64,000 bases of DNA, from positions 62,001 through 126,000 of the forward strand of contig NZ_JIAW01000012.1 of the NCBI RefSeq assembly GCF_000620625.1. The letters run 5' to 3'. Made by a program: the position numbers and the translations under genes. Origin of the DNA: Mycobacterium sp. URHB0044 (GTDB lineage Bacteria > Actinomycetota > Actinomycetes > Mycobacteriales > Mycobacteriaceae). Under the pieces are notes generated by a model. It was not told where the DNA came from, did not search any database, and was given only the letters and a program-made list of their open reading frames with translations. Within the stretch, counting starts at the first letter, position 1. Every line of letters starts with the position of its first letter. This document shows, in pieces, positions 7,834 to 17,200 of the stretch.

Positions 7834-8082
7834 ATGTTGCACGATGGACTGATACTGGCAGGCATGGTCGTGGCCGACTTGGCCATCCTCGGCGTGTGGT
7901 GGTTCCTCGGTAGCCGCCTGGTTCCCGCGGAATCCAGCCCGCCCGCGGAAGAGTCGACGCGTACGTCGACCCCGCTGCTACACAAGGTCTTGACCGTGGT
8001 CTGCTTCCTGCTCCTCGTAGGTCTGCTCGTCGAATGCATGGCAATGTTCCCCGCAATCCTAGTGAGGTTCGGATGGTCCTGA
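7834..8082 (+). CDS. Small two-helix membrane protein (cassette B, middle subunit)
   Basis: An 82-aa protein with two membrane helices (about 7-27 and 49-72) joined by a polar Ser/Thr/Glu-rich linker. It is the paralogue of the 113-aa protein at 1415-1756: the first helix shares V-D-AIL-WW and the second shares a Leu-rich stretch, Glu, Met/Pro and a terminal GW. It begins 7 bp after the microprotein stop and overlaps the next gene by 10 bp. It belongs to no family I recognise. Confidence 0.72.
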   Translation: MLHDGLILAGMVVADLAILGVWWFLGSRLVPAESSPPAEESTRTSTPLLHKVLTVVCFLLLVGLLVECMAMFPAILVRFGWS

Positions 8083-8765
8083 GAGAGAACATGATTGACG
8101 TCGCCGGCACCACGGCGCCTGCGGAGCCGAAGCGATGGGTGGAGGAGGCCGACGGATGGCTGCTCGTCGGTTGCATCCTGTCGGGCACGATGATCCTCGG
8201 GCCCATCGGACCGGCCGTGCTGGGCATCGCCCTCTGGAAGTTGTTCAAGTCGGTAAAGGCAGGCACGAACGCACGGCCGTGGGCGGTCACGATCATCGGA
8301 ACCTTCTGCATGGTCGACGGCTTGATCAACTTCTCTCCGTGGACCTTTGACACCTTCGCGCACAGCACGGTGCTCGGTCAGACGTTCATCACCGGTTATG
8401 GGCGCTTCTTCGACGGTGCGTTCTTTCTCGATTACAACAGCGGCGCGTTGGGCGGCGTGGCGAACACGTCGGAGAAGATGTGGCAGTACCTTGCGGTCTT
8501 CATCCTCATGCCGATGCGGGTGGTCAGCGCGTGGGCGTTCATGCAGATGCGTACCTGGGGGTTGCACTTCATGAAGGTGTCCGCCTGGCTGTACCTGTTC
8601 CTGTGGGTGGGGTACACCATGGCGATGAGCCTCGACTTCTCCGAGCGGATGGCCGTCTCCGAGTTCGGCGTCGCAGGGTGGTGGACGTTCAACCTGTTCT
8701 ACCTGTCTCCGGTGTTCGTACTGCCCTTTCTCTACACCGTGGACAAGAGCAAATGGCGCCGCTAG
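8073..8765 (+). CDS. Multi-pass membrane protein (cassette B, large subunit)
   Basis: A 230-aa integral membrane protein, paralogue of the protein at 1741-2517. ATG 8073 is chosen because a GAGG site precedes it and the 10-bp overlap with the upstream gene parallels cassette A; ATG 8091 is possible. About five or six membrane segments are seen. Residues kept between the pair are GTxxLGPxG near the first helix, YGRFFDGA, an EK after a loop, R..SAWAFMQMRTW, and the end PFLYTVDKSKW. The identity is spread over the whole length but low, so the cassettes diverged long ago. Function unknown. The gene is last in its unit and is followed by the conserved backbone gene for endonuclease IV. Confidence 0.72.
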   Translation: MVLRENMIDVAGTTAPAEPKRWVEEADGWLLVGCILSGTMILGPIGPAVLGIALWKLFKSVKAGTNARPWAVTIIGTFCMVDGLINFSPWTFDTFAHSTVLGQTFITGYGRFFDGAFFLDYNSGALGGVANTSEKMWQYLAVFILMPMRVVSAWAFMQMRTWGLHFMKVSAWLYLFLWVGYTMAMSLDFSERMAVSEFGVAGWWTFNLFYLSPVFVLPFLYTVDKSKWRR

Positions 8766-8798
8766 GACCCGTCGGACCCCAGACCTAGACTGGGGCAC

Positions 8799-9548
8799 GT
8801 GCTGATTGGTTCGCATGTTCACAATGAAGATCCCCTGGCCGCCGCGGACGCGGACGGCGCCGAGGCCGTGCAGTTCTTCCTCGGTGACCCGCAGAGTTGG
8901 AAGAAGCCGAAGCCACGGGAGGACGCCGACGTGCTGAAGGCGTCGACCACCCCGCTCTACGTGCACGCGCCGTACCTGATCAACGTCGCGTCGGCCAACA
9001 ACCGGGTGCGCATCCCGTCGCGCAAGATCCTCCAGGACACGTGCGACGCGGCGGCCGAGGTCGGGGCCACCGCCGTGATCGTGCACGGCGGCCACGCCGA
9101 CGACAAGGACATGGAGGCCGGGTTCGAGCGGTGGGTCAAGGCGCTCGACCAGCTCAAGACCGACGTCCCCGTCTACCTCGAGAACACCGCCGGTGGCGAC
9201 CATGCGATGGCGCGCCACTTCGACACCATCGCCCGACTGTGGGACCGCATCGGCGACAAGGGCATCGGCTTCTGCCTGGACACCTGCCACGCCTGGGCGG
9301 CAGGCGAGGCACTCATCGACGCCGTCGAGCGCATCAAGGCCATCACGGGGCGCATTGATCTGGTGCACTGCAACGACTCCCGCGACGCCGCCGGCTCAGG
9401 CGCGGACCGGCACGCGAACTTCGGCACCGGCCAGATCGATCCTCAGTTACTGGTAGCGGTGGTCAAGGCCGCCGACGCGCCGGTCATCTGCGAGACCGCG
9501 GACGAGGGCCGCAAGGACGACATCGCCTTCCTGCGCGACAACGTCTGA
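8799..9548 (+). CDS. end: Endonuclease IV
   Basis: An AP endonuclease of the Nfo family, 249 aa, GTG start. It cuts the backbone 5' of abasic sites in base-excision repair using a three-zinc site. Visible metal-ligand motifs include GSHVHNEDPL at the N-terminus, YVHAPYLINVAS, VIVHGGH (about 86-92), VYLENTAGG, CLDTCHAWA, LVHCNDSRDAAGSGADRHANFGTG and VICET near the end. Length matches the M. tuberculosis protein (Rv0670), which occupies the same backbone place after rpoC. It starts 33 bp after cassette B. Confidence 0.93.
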   Translation: MLIGSHVHNEDPLAAADADGAEAVQFFLGDPQSWKKPKPREDADVLKASTTPLYVHAPYLINVASANNRVRIPSRKILQDTCDAAAEVGATAVIVHGGHADDKDMEAGFERWVKALDQLKTDVPVYLENTAGGDHAMARHFDTIARLWDRIGDKGIGFCLDTCHAWAAGEALIDAVERIKAITGRIDLVHCNDSRDAAGSGADRHANFGTGQIDPQLLVAVVKAADAPVICETADEGRKDDIAFLRDNV

Positions 9549-9551
9549 CGC

Positions 9552-12500
9552 CTACAGGACGTTCTGCGCCGCCTCGATGGCGTTGTTCTCGGCGATGACG
9601 GCCTCCACCGTCGAGGCGGCCGGCTTCGGTGTCCAGTCCGGGTAGAACAGGCCGAACGATGCCTCGGCAGGGTCTGCATCCGCCCTGTCGACGAGAGTGT
9701 GGATGAACGCGGGCCCGGCGAAGGACAGGGTCCGCCATCCGCGCAAGAAGTCGCCGAGATACGCGGCCTGGTTTGCGTCGCCCGCGGCCGAGGACGGCTC
9801 CCCGTATTCCGTCGCCCAGATCTTCTTGTAGCCGTCGCCGTTGGCGACCATCAGGTCATGGATCCGGTTGACCTGAGTGAGCGGCGAGTCGTAATAGATT
9901 CCACCCTGTGTGAAGGGCGTCGTGTACTGGTACGGATGGAATGACAGCGCGTCGAAGTAGCCCGCCGCGCCGGCGTCGTACATCTCCGAGACGAATCGCA
10001 CCGGGTTCACCGTGAGGCCGAACCAGTCGAGCGTCGCACCCACCGCTGCCGCGACCACGACCGCGTCGGGGTCCGCAGCCTTGATCGCCGGGTAGGCCGC
10101 CTTCAGCAGCGCGGTGTACTGGGCGGCGTTGGGCCCGGGTTGCCAGAACATGACGGCATTGGGCTCGTTCCACACCTCCCATGCCGTGACCTTGCCCTTG
10201 TAGCGCGCGGCGGCGAGCCCCGCGAACGCGGCGAATTGCGCGTTGTCGCTGGGCATTCCGGCCAGCGGGTACGTGTTCGGTACCGCCGCCCACGTCGGCG
10301 TGGAGTTGAGCACGCCGAGCACCTTGATGTTGCGCGCGGCGGCGCTGTTGATCACGCGGTCCACCGCGCTCCAGTCAGCCCATCCCTGTACGGGCTCGAC
10401 GGCCGCCCATGGCACCAGTACGCGGATGTCGGTGACGCCGACGGACTGCAGCGCGTCCAACGCGGTGTCGATCTCGGCCTGCGAGTAGAACAACAGATCC
10501 GGCACATGAATGGCGACGCTGGTCGCACGCTGGTCGATGGCGTTCGCCGCCGGCGGCACGATCGTGACCGACACCGTGGCGGTCGTCGACGCGCCAAGCG
10601 CATCCTTGACCGTCACGGTGAACACGTCGGTGTCGACGCCCGGAGTCACCAGCGCGGTATAGCGGGCGTCCACCGTGGGCGTGTAGGTGTACGCGCCCGT
10701 AACGGCGTTGACCTTGACGACGCCCTTGGCCGGCCCGCCGATCACCGTGTAGGTCAGCGCGTCACCGTCGGGGTCGGTTGCCACCACCGTGCCCGTGACG
10801 GTGCCGATCGCCGACGATGAACTGCTCACGGTCGCAACGCCGGTCACTGGCGGGCGGTTGCCGGTCGTGTACGGGGTGATGGGTGCGGTCAGGGTGAACG
10901 TAGCCGTCCCGCCGTACCCGTCGGCAACGGTGATCGCGATTGCCTCGGCCTTCGTGGCCGGGTCGGCGTTCGGCGCGGAAGCGGCGTCACGCGCCGCGGT
11001 CGTCGGAGTGTAGGTGAAGCCGCCGTTGGCGCCGATTGTCAGCGTGCCCTTCTGTGGTGTCGCTGAGGTGAACGTCAATTTGTCACCGTCGAGATCGACT
11101 GCACTCAGGACCCCGGTGACCGCTCCCGTGGTCGAGTTGACTTGCGTCACCGTGCCGTTGCCGCCGGTAGGTGCGGCGTTGGTGGGGCTGATGCTCACGG
11201 TGACCGAGGTGGCGACGACGCCTCCGTGCCCGTCGTTGACCGCGATGGTGAAGGTGTCCTGCTTGTCGGCGGCGGTCGCGCCGAGCTGCTGCGCGGCGTG
11301 ACGTGCGACGGCCGTCGGGGTGTAGGTGAAACCGCCTGTGGCCGTGAGCGTGACGGTGCCCTTGGTGGGTGCGGCGGACTGCGCATAGCTGACGACGTCA
11401 TTGTCCAGGTCGGTGCCCTTGACGCTGCCCGTGACGACTCCCGTCGAACTGTTCGGCGCGCCGACCACGAGGGTCGCCGTCGGCACCTTGTTCGTCGGGC
11501 TGACGTCGACCGTGATCCTGGTGGTGACGACGCCGCGCCTGCCGTCGGTCACGGTCACAGTGAATGAGTCGGTGGTGACGCTCGAGGGCGCGCCGACCGT
11601 CGAGGCGGCGTGCCGGGCAGCGGCGGTCGGGGTGTAGGTGAACGTGCCGTTCGCGCCGACGACCACGGTTCCACTGATCGGCGCCCCGGATACGGTGTAA
11701 CTCAACGGATCTCCGTTGGGGTCGGTCACGCCGACGGTTCCGCTGATAGCACCCGTGGTCGCGTTGGGGGCGCCCTTCGTCGCGGTCCCTGCCACCGGAT
11801 TCGCATTCGGCGCAGTCAACGAGACGACGTGCACGACGCCGGCTGGGCGGTCGGTCACGTACAGCTCGGTGCCATCGGGGCTGACGGTGGACCCTGGGCT
11901 TTGCGAGATGTCCATCGTCGGGCGAGTGGCGATGGCGACGAACAATCCGCCGTTCGCGGCGTTGAACGCACCGACGCGACCGGCGGCATCGGTCACGATC
12001 AGTGTGCTGCCGTCACCGCTGACGGCCAGCGCAGCGGTGGGCAACCCGCCGGTCTGGATGACTCCAATCAGGGCACGGGTTTTGGTGTCGATGACCGACA
12101 CGCCCCCGTCTTGGGTACCGACGTAGAGCCTCCCGTTGTCCGGGCTGACCGTCAACGCGGTTGCCTTGCCGGCCAATTTCGCCAATTGAGTAGTTGTCGT
12201 GGAGGTCGGCCCGAAGGTCAGGACCGCGGTGCCGCCGGTGGGCGTGTCGGTGGTGACGTAGACCCGTGTGTTGTCGGGGCTGGCCGCGATACCGGTCGGG
12301 CGGTACCCGGTGGGCAGTGTGGTGGTGGTGGCGACCGTGTTGGTCGAGGTGCTGATGCGCAGCACCTTGGCCGTGTCGTAGCTCGTCACGTACACGGATG
12401 CGCCGCCGGGGGCCATGGTGATCGCAGTGGGCTTGGCGACGGCGATGGTGGCCTTGACCGCTCCGGTCGCCGTGTCGAGGACCGTCACCGTGTTCTTGGT

Positions 12501-13859
12501 CGAGCTGGACACGTAGAGCCTCGTGCCGTCCTGCTTCACGGCCAAGCCGTCAGGTGCGACCCCCGCGGCGTAGGTGCCCACCACTGTGGCGGTGACCGTG
12601 TCGATCACGGTGACGGTGCCCGCGTCCCGGTTCGCCACGTAGGCACGGGTATTGGTGGCGGCGACCGCACCTGCTCCACTCACCCCGCCGACGTCGGTGC
12701 GGACGCCGATCAGGACGGCCGAGACGGGGATGTTGATCTGTACGGGCACCTTGTTCACGCCGTCCGAGACGGTGACGGTCATGGCGATCGTGCCGGACTG
12801 CGGGTTGGCTCCAGCAAGAATCCGCTGCGCCGCGGTGGGGGTATAGGTGAACGTGGCCGCGGTCGTGTTGTAGACCAGCGTCCCGAGGGCCGGCTTGGTA
12901 GTCAGGGTGATGGTGGGCGTCGTGCCCTCTGGGTCGGTGGCGACCACCTTTCCCGTCACCGCACCCGTGAGCGGGTTGGGCGTCGAGAACGTGCCCACCG
13001 CCGTCGGTGCCTGGTTCACGACGGCCGTCGCGACGACCTGGGTAGCGGCCATCCGCATGGCGGTCGGTGCGACTTCCGTAACCGCCTCCGTCCCGACTTC
13101 GCGGCGGGCTGCCGCGAGGAACATCCACGCGAGCGGAGACTCCGTCACTCCGCGCTGCAGCGCCGCGAGGAACGACGACAACACCGGCGCCACAACATTT
13201 CTCAGAACCGACGTGATGGTCGTTTCGATGGGGCGCAGTGCCGGCGGCGGCGCGATGGTCGGTGCCGTCGTCGAGACCGAGAGTTGCGTCGCGGTGACGG
13301 CGCCGGCGGCTGGTGCCTTCGCGTTCATCGACGAGAGCGACGGGGCGACACCGTCATCGGTGGCAGTGCCGCGGCTGGAGGTGTGCTCGAGGGTCGACGT
13401 GGTTGGCTTTGGGGCGGGGGCCGACGACACACCGGTCGTCGACGTCTTTGCGCTGTCGCGGAACTTGTTGTGTGACGGCGGGATTGCCGGTTTGGCAGCG
13501 GTGCCGTCGGTCGGCTCGTCGTTTGCGTTCGACCCAGTACCGTGGGTCGACGACTGGGCGCCACCCGAGGAGGACACCGTCACGCCGGGTGCCACCTCGA
13601 CGGTCTCCGAGGAACCCTTGTCGACGTCAGTGGTCGCCGACGTCGCGTCCGGTGGTGAGTCGTCTGTCGGTCCGGGCTGCGCGGCGGATGGCTCGGTGGC
13701 GCCGGTGCTCCCAGCGGCAACCTGGCCCTCCGCCGACGGTGATTCAGTCGCCGTGTCGGGGTTCGCCCACGCGATTCCCGCCGGGGCGGCGATGGCTGAT
13801 CCCACGCCCAATGCGACCGCGAGCGCTCCAATTCGACCTACGAAATTGCCGTATTCCAT
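9552..13859 (-). CDS. Giant secreted repeat protein with C-terminal glycoside-hydrolase-like domain (copy 1)
   Basis: About 1,435 aa from ATG 13859, which follows a GGGGGG site by 8 bp; ATG 13865 is an alternative. The order is: signal peptide ending near AWA; Ser/Thr/Pro-rich segment to about 250; the helical ESPLAWMFLAAARREVG block; a beta-sandwich domain (about 285-385); six or seven YVTN-type beta-propeller blades (about 390-685); and four cadherin/VCBS-like repeats (to about 1110), each with TYTPTxxAR. A TIM-barrel-like clan GH-A domain ends the protein. In it, WNEPN (Glu1232) and ATEYGEP (Glu1351) fit the acid/base and nucleophile of families such as GH39. Likely exported and possibly acting on envelope or environmental glycans. 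It is a tandem paralogue of the gene at 14201. The stop is 3 bp from the convergent end gene. Confidence 0.8.
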   Translation of the reverse strand: MEYGNFVGRIGALAVALGVGSAIAAPAGIAWANPDTATESPSAEGQVAAGSTGATEPSAAQPGPTDDSPPDATSATTDVDKGSSETVEVAPGVTVSSSGGAQSSTHGTGSNANDEPTDGTAAKPAIPPSHNKFRDSAKTSTTGVSSAPAPKPTTSTLEHTSSRGTATDDGVAPSLSSMNAKAPAAGAVTATQLSVSTTAPTIAPPPALRPIETTITSVLRNVVAPVLSSFLAALQRGVTESPLAWMFLAAARREVGTEAVTEVAPTAMRMAATQVVATAVVNQAPTAVGTFSTPNPLTGAVTGKVVATDPEGTTPTITLTTKPALGTLVYNTTAATFTYTPTAAQRILAGANPQSGTIAMTVTVSDGVNKVPVQINIPVSAVLIGVRTDVGGVSGAGAVAATNTRAYVANRDAGTVTVIDTVTATVVGTYAAGVAPDGLAVKQDGTRLYVSSSTKNTVTVLDTATGAVKATIAVAKPTAITMAPGGASVYVTSYDTAKVLRISTSTNTVATTTTLPTGYRPTGIAASPDNTRVYVTTDTPTGGTAVLTFGPTSTTTTQLAKLAGKATALTVSPDNGRLYVGTQDGGVSVIDTKTRALIGVIQTGGLPTAALAVSGDGSTLIVTDAAGRVGAFNAANGGLFVAIATRPTMDISQSPGSTVSPDGTELYVTDRPAGVVHVVSLTAPNANPVAGTATKGAPNATTGAISGTVGVTDPNGDPLSYTVSGAPISGTVVVGANGTFTYTPTAAARHAASTVGAPSSVTTDSFTVTVTDGRRGVVTTRITVDVSPTNKVPTATLVVGAPNSSTGVVTGSVKGTDLDNDVVSYAQSAAPTKGTVTLTATGGFTYTPTAVARHAAQQLGATAADKQDTFTIAVNDGHGGVVATSVTVSISPTNAAPTGGNGTVTQVNSTTGAVTGVLSAVDLDGDKLTFTSATPQKGTLTIGANGGFTYTPTTAARDAASAPNADPATKAEAIAITVADGYGGTATFTLTAPITPYTTGNRPPVTGVATVSSSSSAIGTVTGTVVATDPDGDALTYTVIGGPAKGVVKVNAVTGAYTYTPTVDARYTALVTPGVDTDVFTVTVKDALGASTTATVSVTIVPPAANAIDQRATSVAIHVPDLLFYSQAEIDTALDALQSVGVTDIRVLVPWAAVEPVQGWADWSAVDRVINSAAARNIKVLGVLNSTPTWAAVPNTYPLAGMPSDNAQFAAFAGLAAARYKGKVTAWEVWNEPNAVMFWQPGPNAAQYTALLKAAYPAIKAADPDAVVVAAAVGATLDWFGLTVNPVRFVSEMYDAGAAGYFDALSFHPYQYTTPFTQGGIYYDSPLTQVNRIHDLMVANGDGYKKIWATEYGEPSSAAGDANQAAYLGDFLRGWRTLSFAGPAFIHTLVDRADADPAEASFGLFYPDWTPKPAASTVEAVIAENNAIEAAQNVL

Positions 13860-14200
13860 CCCCACGACCCCCCGGTCGGTACTCGACTTCCCGCGGTCGC
13901 GATCGCGATGCAGGTCAGATTCTTCGCTGACGTCGACGTCAGTTTAACCCACTCGCCGCGTTGCTAGTGGCATAACTAGACATTTGCCATAGAAGCGCAT
14001 CGCCGCTGTTTGTCGTGGTGACAGACGTGACTTCGAAGTTGCGCTCGGTTTCTGATCTTGTTTGCCCAAGGCGCAGGCCTCTCAAACCAGCAAATCGATG
14101 AACCTGCGCCCGGTAGACACGCGAACCTCCACTGTGCGCGTCACGACGAAGTCGGCCCGAGAATCTCGTCACGTTCACAGTCGGCGCTTTGAGCTCTTGC
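13860..14200. other. Intergenic region duplicated upstream of both giant genes
   Basis: A 341-bp gap without a credible gene. It contains the leader and likely promoter of giant gene copy 1. It shares several blocks with the region upstream of copy 2 at the same spacing: a GCAGGTCAGAT block, the palindrome at 13928, and TTTCT..TTGTTTGC at 14049-14065 (partner 18787-18803, 14 of 17 bases equal). Confidence 0.55.
13928..13947 (-). promoter_or_regulatory. Conserved palindromic element upstream of giant gene copy 1
   Basis: A perfect 16-bp palindrome CTGACGTCGACGTCAG at 13928-13943, followed by TTTA. It lies about 70 bp before the start codon. The same element, 18 of 20 bases equal, is found at 18663-18682 ahead of copy 2. 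Conservation outside the coding part points to a regulator site or core promoter element; the factor is unknown. Confidence 0.5.
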
Positions 14201-17200
14201 CTACAGGACGTTCTGCGCCGCCTCGATGGCGTTGTTCTCCGCGATGACCTGCACGACGGTGGCCAACACCGGCTTCGGCGTCCAGTCGGGGTGGAAGAGC
14301 CCCATGGACGCTTCGACGGGATCGGAACCGGTCGTATCGAGCAAGGTGTGCAGGAACGCGGGCCCCGCGAACGGCAGGTCGCGCCAGGTCCGCAGGAAGT
14401 CGCCGGTGAACGACGCCTGATTGGCCTCGGACACCACCGATGACGGCTGCCCGTACTCGGTTGCCCAGATCTTCTTGTTGCCGTCGCCGTTGGCGACCAT
14501 GAGGGCGTAGATCCGCTTGGCCTGATTCAGCGGCGAGTCGTAGGCGCTGCCTTGGGAGAACGGGTTGTTGTACAGATACGGGTGGAATGACAGTGCGTCG
14601 AAATAGCCCGCCGCACCAGCCGCGTACATCTCCGAGATGAAACGCACTGGATTCACCGTGAGACCCGGCCAGTCGAGCGTCGCACCGACGACTCCGCCGA
14701 TCACCATCGCGTTCGGGTCGGCGGTCTTGATCGCCGTGTAGGCGGCCTTCAGCAGCGTGGTGTACTGCGCTGCGTTCGGTGTCGGCATCCAGAACTGGAT
14801 TCCGTTCGGTTCGTTCCAGACCTCGTAGTTCGCCACCTTGCCCTTGTACCGGGTGGCGACGAGGCGGGCGAAGTTCGCGAACTGCGCCGGATCGTTCGGT
14901 TGGCCGGATATCGGCAGCGTGCCCGGGGCAATCGCCCAGATCGGTGTCGAGTTGAGGATGCCGAGCACCTTGATGCCGCGCAGCGTCGCGCTATTGACCA
15001 CCCGATCGACGGCGCTCCAGTCGTACCATCCGGGCAGGGGTTCGACCGCCGCCCACGGAATCATGACGCGGACCGTGTCGATTCCGTTGTCCTGCAAGGC
15101 TTGGAGGGCGCGATTGAGGTCGGTCTGCGAGTAGAACAACAGGTCGGGGGCGTGGATGGCGACGTTCGTCGGGCGCTGATCCACGGCGGTTGCCGACGGC
15201 GGCGCAATCGTGATGCCGACGGTCATCACGGTGGTCCCACCGAGGCCGTCGCTTACCGTGACCGTGAACGTGTCGATGTCTACGCCGGGGGTCACCAGCG
15301 CCGTGTAGCGGGCATCCACGGTCGGGGTGTAGCTGAAGGCGCCCGTCGTCGGATTGAGCGTCACGACGCCCTTGGTCGGTCCACCCGTCACCGTGTAGGT
15401 CAGCGGGTCGCCTTCGGGATCGGTGGCGCTCACCGTTCCCGTCACCGTGCCGATGGCCGACGTCGACGTCGCGACGGTGGCATGGCCGTTGCCCGGCGGG
15501 CGGTTGCCAGGCGGGTAGGGCTCGATCGACACCGTCAGGGTGAACGTGGCTGTCCCGCCGTAGCCGTCGGTCACGGTGATGGCGATCGCCTCGGCCTTCG
15601 ATGCCGCGGTTGCGTCCTCCGCGGAAGCTGCGTCGCGTGCCGCCACCGTCGGCGTGTAGGTGAAGCGGCCGTTGGCGCCGATGACGAGCGTCCCCTTCTT
15701 CGGCGTGGCCGCGGTGTAGGTGAGCGCGTCACCGTCGAGGTCGACGGCGGAGAGGTTGCCGGTGACGACTCCGGTCCTCGGATCCGTCTGTGTGACGGTG
15801 CCGCTGCCGCCGGTGGGCGCCGCGTTCGCAGGACTGATCTTCACGGCGACCGTGACGGTGACGACGCCACCGTGCCCGTCGGCGACGGTGACGGTGAACG
15901 CGTCCTGCTTGTCGGCGGTCGTGGCCCCGGGCTTCATCGCGGCATGACGCGCCGCCGCAGTGGGCGTGTAGGTGAATCCGCCTGTGGCCGTGAAGGTCAC
16001 GGTGCCCTTCGCAGGCGCCGTCGGCGTGTAGGTGACGACGTCGTAGTCACCGTCGGTGCCCTTGACGCTGCCCGTGACGACCCCGGTGCTGCTGTTCGGC
16101 GTGCCGACGGTCGTGCTCACCGTGGGCACCTTGTTGGTCGGGCTGATGGCGACGGTGATCGTGGTGGTCACGACGCCACGTCGGCCGTCGGACACCGTGA
16201 CGGTGAAGGAGTCGCCTGTGACGGTCGACGGCGCGTTCACCGCCGAGGCGGCGTGCCGGGCAGCGGCCGTCGGCGTGTAGGTGAAGGTGCCGTTGGCGTT
16301 CAGAACGACCTTGCCCTTGGTGGGCGCTCCGGACACGCTGTAGGTCAACGGATCTCCGTCCGCATCGGTCACACCGACGGTTCCCGTGATGGCCCCGCTC
16401 GTCGTGCTTGGAACTCCCGTCGTCGGTGTTCCCGCGGTCGGGCGGGCGTTGGGTGCGGTGAGCGAGACGACGTGCACCACGCCGGTGTCGTAGTCCGTGA
16501 CGTACAGCTCGGTGCCGTCCGGGCTGATGGCCGCCGCAGGCCGCTGTGACAGCGGGCCCGACGTCCCGCGCGTGGCGACGTCGTCGAGCATGGTCCCGCT
16601 GGACGCATCGAAGGCCGCAACCCGACCGGCGTCGTCGGTGACGACGATGGTGGTTCCGTCCTTGCTGATGGCCACGCCGGTCGGGACGCCACCCACCTGG
16701 ATGGTCCTGACGACGGCGCGGGTCTTGACGTCGATCACGGTGACGCTACCGTCGGCCGCGCTGACATAGAGTTTGGAATTGTCGGGGCTAACCACCAAAC
16801 CGGTTGCCGAGCTGGACAATCCGCCGATCACGGCGGCAGTTCTCGAAGACGACGCAAAGACCAGCACCGTGGTGGCGCCCGTCTCCGTCGTGCTGGTGAC
16901 GTAGATCTTCGTGGTGTCTGGACTGACCGCGATGCCGGTCGGGTGGGATCCGATTGGCAGTTTGATGGTGGCGTCGATCTTGTTCGTCGACGTGCTGATC
17001 CGCGTCACCGTAGCGGTGTCGTAGTTGGTCACGTAGACCACGCCGCCGCTGGGGCTCATCGTCAGCGCACTCGGCGTAGCGACGGCGATCGTGGCCTTCA
17101 CCGCGCCAGTGGCCGTGTCGATGACGGTGACCGTGTTGTTGGTCGAGCTCGACACGTAAAGCCGTGTGCCGGTCTGCTTTACCGCGATGCCATCCGGTGC

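Noticed and set aside
11610..13475. Plus-strand frame of about 620 codons inside giant gene copy 1 (and 14900-16549 in copy 2)
   Set aside because: Arg/Gly/Asp-rich shadow of repetitive Thr/Val codons on the other strand; no start region or ribosome site.
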